Shown: piece after piece, positions 63,201-64,000 of the stretch
How positions within the stretch are numbered: position 1 is the first letter of the stretch
Layout of the letters: each line of letters opens with the position of its first letter
Source: Cheilinus undulatus
Lineage: Eukaryota > Chordata > Actinopteri > Labriformes > Labridae
DNA length: 64,000 nt
Reading direction: 5' to 3'
NCBI RefSeq assembly: GCF_018320785.1
Contig: NC_054873.1
Coordinates: 20,984,196-21,048,195 of the forward strand
Program-made: the position numbers and the translations under genes
Notes under the pieces: model-generated
Told to the model about the DNA's origin: nothing
Database searches by the model: none
Seen by the model: only the letters and a program-made list of their open reading frames with translations

Positions 63201-63492
63201 ACAAATAGGTAATGATATAATATTCTGCAGTTTCTTTTTGCATTTAAGCATGGTCATTTCATATGAACACTTTGTCATCCCTCCATTTTCCAGACTCCTG
63301 GAGTATCAGATGCAGGAGCAGAAGCGTGTACACAATGAAAAGTACAGGAAGCTTGCTGAGGAGGTAAACAAGTTGAGGGCTGAAAAGGAGCAGCAGCAGA
63401 AGCTGCTGGCCCAGAGCCTTCTCCTGCCCGAGGACGCCCGCATCGAGGCGAGCCTGAAGCATGAAATCACACGGCTGGCCAATGACAACCTG
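48272..63492 (+). CDS. myo5a: Class V myosin heavy chain (myosin Va type), 3' partial
   Basis: Exons: 48272-48298, 48683-48793, 49331-49502, 49769-49913, 50008-50164, 50245-50388, 50606-50687, 50800-50907, 51023-51129, 53210-53475, 53840-53921, 54000-54140, 54286-54411, 54875-54958, 55237-55362, 56489-56586, 56698-56784, 58034-58142, 58960-59171, 59276-59432, 60170-60409, 60563-60811, 61287-61380, 61469-61611, 61714-61827, 62215-62337, 62475-62531, 62641-62868, 62990-63054, 63134-63208, 63294-63492. That is 1376 residues in phase; the globular cargo-binding tail lies beyond the window. The motor domain (about 1-760) has P-loop GESGAGKT (163-170), switch [10 protein letters not shown] (214-222) and switch II DIYGFETF (437-444). 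Six IQ motifs (about 765-910) bind calmodulin, and coiled coil follows. The MAASELY start and adjacent arpp19 favour Va over Vb/Vc, though [16 protein letters not shown] is Vb-like. Role: processive actin motor moving melanosomes, vesicles and ER. Confidence 0.94.
51168..52204. mobile_element. Tc1-like transposon remnant in myo5a intron 9
   Basis: TA dinucleotides (51166-51167, 52205-52206) flank inverted ends: CAGTGCATTCAGAAAGTATT at left, and GAATAATTTCTGCATGCTCTG at right. These are typical of a common fish Tc1 family. The inside holds scrambled minus-strand transposase remains (for example 51590-51690) and GGAGTCCACCTGTGGTA-type blocks in both orientations (about 51465 and 51912). No intact gene. 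Confidence 0.8.
53507..53786. mobile_element. small MITE in myo5a intron 10
   Basis: The ends TAGGGATGCATGGGCAGATA and reverse-complemented TAAGGATGCACAATATCAG are imperfect inverted repeats. The interior is rich in TATTGGC/GCCTATAT motifs, a pattern common in fish non-autonomous DNA elements. It is old and carries no ORF. Confidence 0.6.
56865..57279. mobile_element. TTAA-flanked MITE (415 bp) in myo5a intron 17
   Basis: Flanked by TTAA (56861-56864, 57280-57283). Ends AGGTCACATATTATGA and reverse-complemented CGGTCACATATTTCAT are inverted repeats. The inside has a 17-C homopolymer-like run (about 56917-56932) and a GGGGCGGAGTCAGACAGCTC segment. This is a common type of fish TTAA element. 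Confidence 0.75.
57284..57445 (+). repeat. LINE 3' end with GGAT microsatellite tail
   Basis: GACAGCTGGGATAGGTTCCAG, then CCCACGACCC, AACAGG.TAAG, and a tail of AGAAAGTGGATGGATGGATG. This is the signature 3' end of fish L2/CR1-type LINEs or SINEs sharing their tail. Only the last about 100-160 bases are present, right after the TTAA MITE. Confidence 0.65.
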
Positions 63493-64000
63493 GTGAGTCT
63501 GCTGCTCCCTACCTGGTAGATGACAGAACTTGTAAATCTGTCCCTCTTTCTCCTATTAATCCTTATGATTGTGTTTTTTTTTCTGACTGCAAAGAGCCTT
63601 CAAAAATGATTTATTTAGAGATACTCTTGAAATAGCCCTCTTATCTTACAGTTGGAATAAAATGTATTGCTCTTGTTGTGGCATTGAATTGGCAAAGTAC
63701 AGAATTCCTAAAAGGACTTGTATCCATATATTTTATTTAAGTCTGTTTTCCCATGCTATCAAGGAATTTAAATGATTTTCTTGAGATCTCAACTTACTTA
63801 TCTCAGTATTTCAGGATAACTGTGCTTTTTTTCCTGTGATAACATGTTCACTTTAGCTGTGTTTTTAGGATCATGAAGGTGTTAAATTTTTATCGTTGGA
63901 AAACGAGTGTTATCCCAAAATAACAACACAGATTAGCAGAGATTTCAGGAAAACAATCATACATTTCTTATTACAGGAAAAAATAGTAAAATAACAGGTG
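63493..64000 (+). other. myo5a: myo5a intron running off the window
   Basis: The donor GTGAGT at 63493 follows a phase 0 exon end. No further in-phase exon with a consensus acceptor is recognisable before the window ends. Confidence 0.7.

Noticed and set aside
1-64000. A previously undescribed gene system such as a defence or toxin cluster
   Set aside because: Both strands were examined; all well-supported coding sequence belongs to five known vertebrate genes or to transposable elements.

Overview
The window reads as teleost fish genomic DNA, probably a spiny-rayed fish. The genes are vertebrate in type with short exons and GT-AG introns. The gene order matches human 15q21, and the intergenic DNA is full of fish-style Tc1, hAT and TTAA-type elements and tRNA-derived SINEs. 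Five protein genes are recognisable, all on the + strand: the 3' end of rfx7 (last two coding exons, 509-4321, with a long 3' UTR), complete prtg (protogenin, 19 coding exons, 18454-33484), complete rsl24d1 (6 exons, 36571-40358), complete arpp19 (3 exons, 42837-43707), and the first 31 coding exons of a class V myosin, best called myo5a (48272-63492, continuing past the window). I placed exon boundaries by splice consensus and checked that the reading phase is kept across every junction: prtg 1183 aa, rsl24d1 164 aa, arpp19 112 aa, myo5a 1376 aa so far.

Layout. 1-508 is an rfx7 intron with a SINE tail. 4322 to about 7100 is the rfx7 3' UTR. 7100-18453 is the main repeat-rich intergenic block. 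It holds a decayed non-LTR retrotransposon of the type with a restriction-like endonuclease (8520-10133), a TTAA-flanked DNA element (10384-11239), and a four-layer nest of DNA transposons (13415-17837). In that nest a hAT-like element contains a second hAT-like element, which contains a Tc1 copy, which contains another Tc1/mariner copy. 18454-33484 is prtg, whose intron 15 carries a long foldback inverted repeat. 33485-36570 holds the prtg 3' region and a Tc1 relic. rsl24d1 follows, with a GC-AG intron. Next comes a second copy of the inner hAT-like family without the Tc1 insertion (41262-42165), then arpp19, then a MITE, a SINE and a complete hAT MITE (44701-47544), then myo5a with three small DNA elements in its introns.

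The genes do not form a pathway. rfx7 is a transcription factor, prtg an immunoglobulin/fibronectin-type receptor of early neural tissue, rsl24d1 a 60S ribosome assembly factor, arpp19 a mitotic PP2A-B55 inhibitor, and myo5a a cargo motor. They are neighbours through old vertebrate synteny. I found no bacterial-type system, CRISPR array, tRNA or rRNA gene, and no convincing new protein-coding system. The most notable items are repeat architecture and splice or isoform details.
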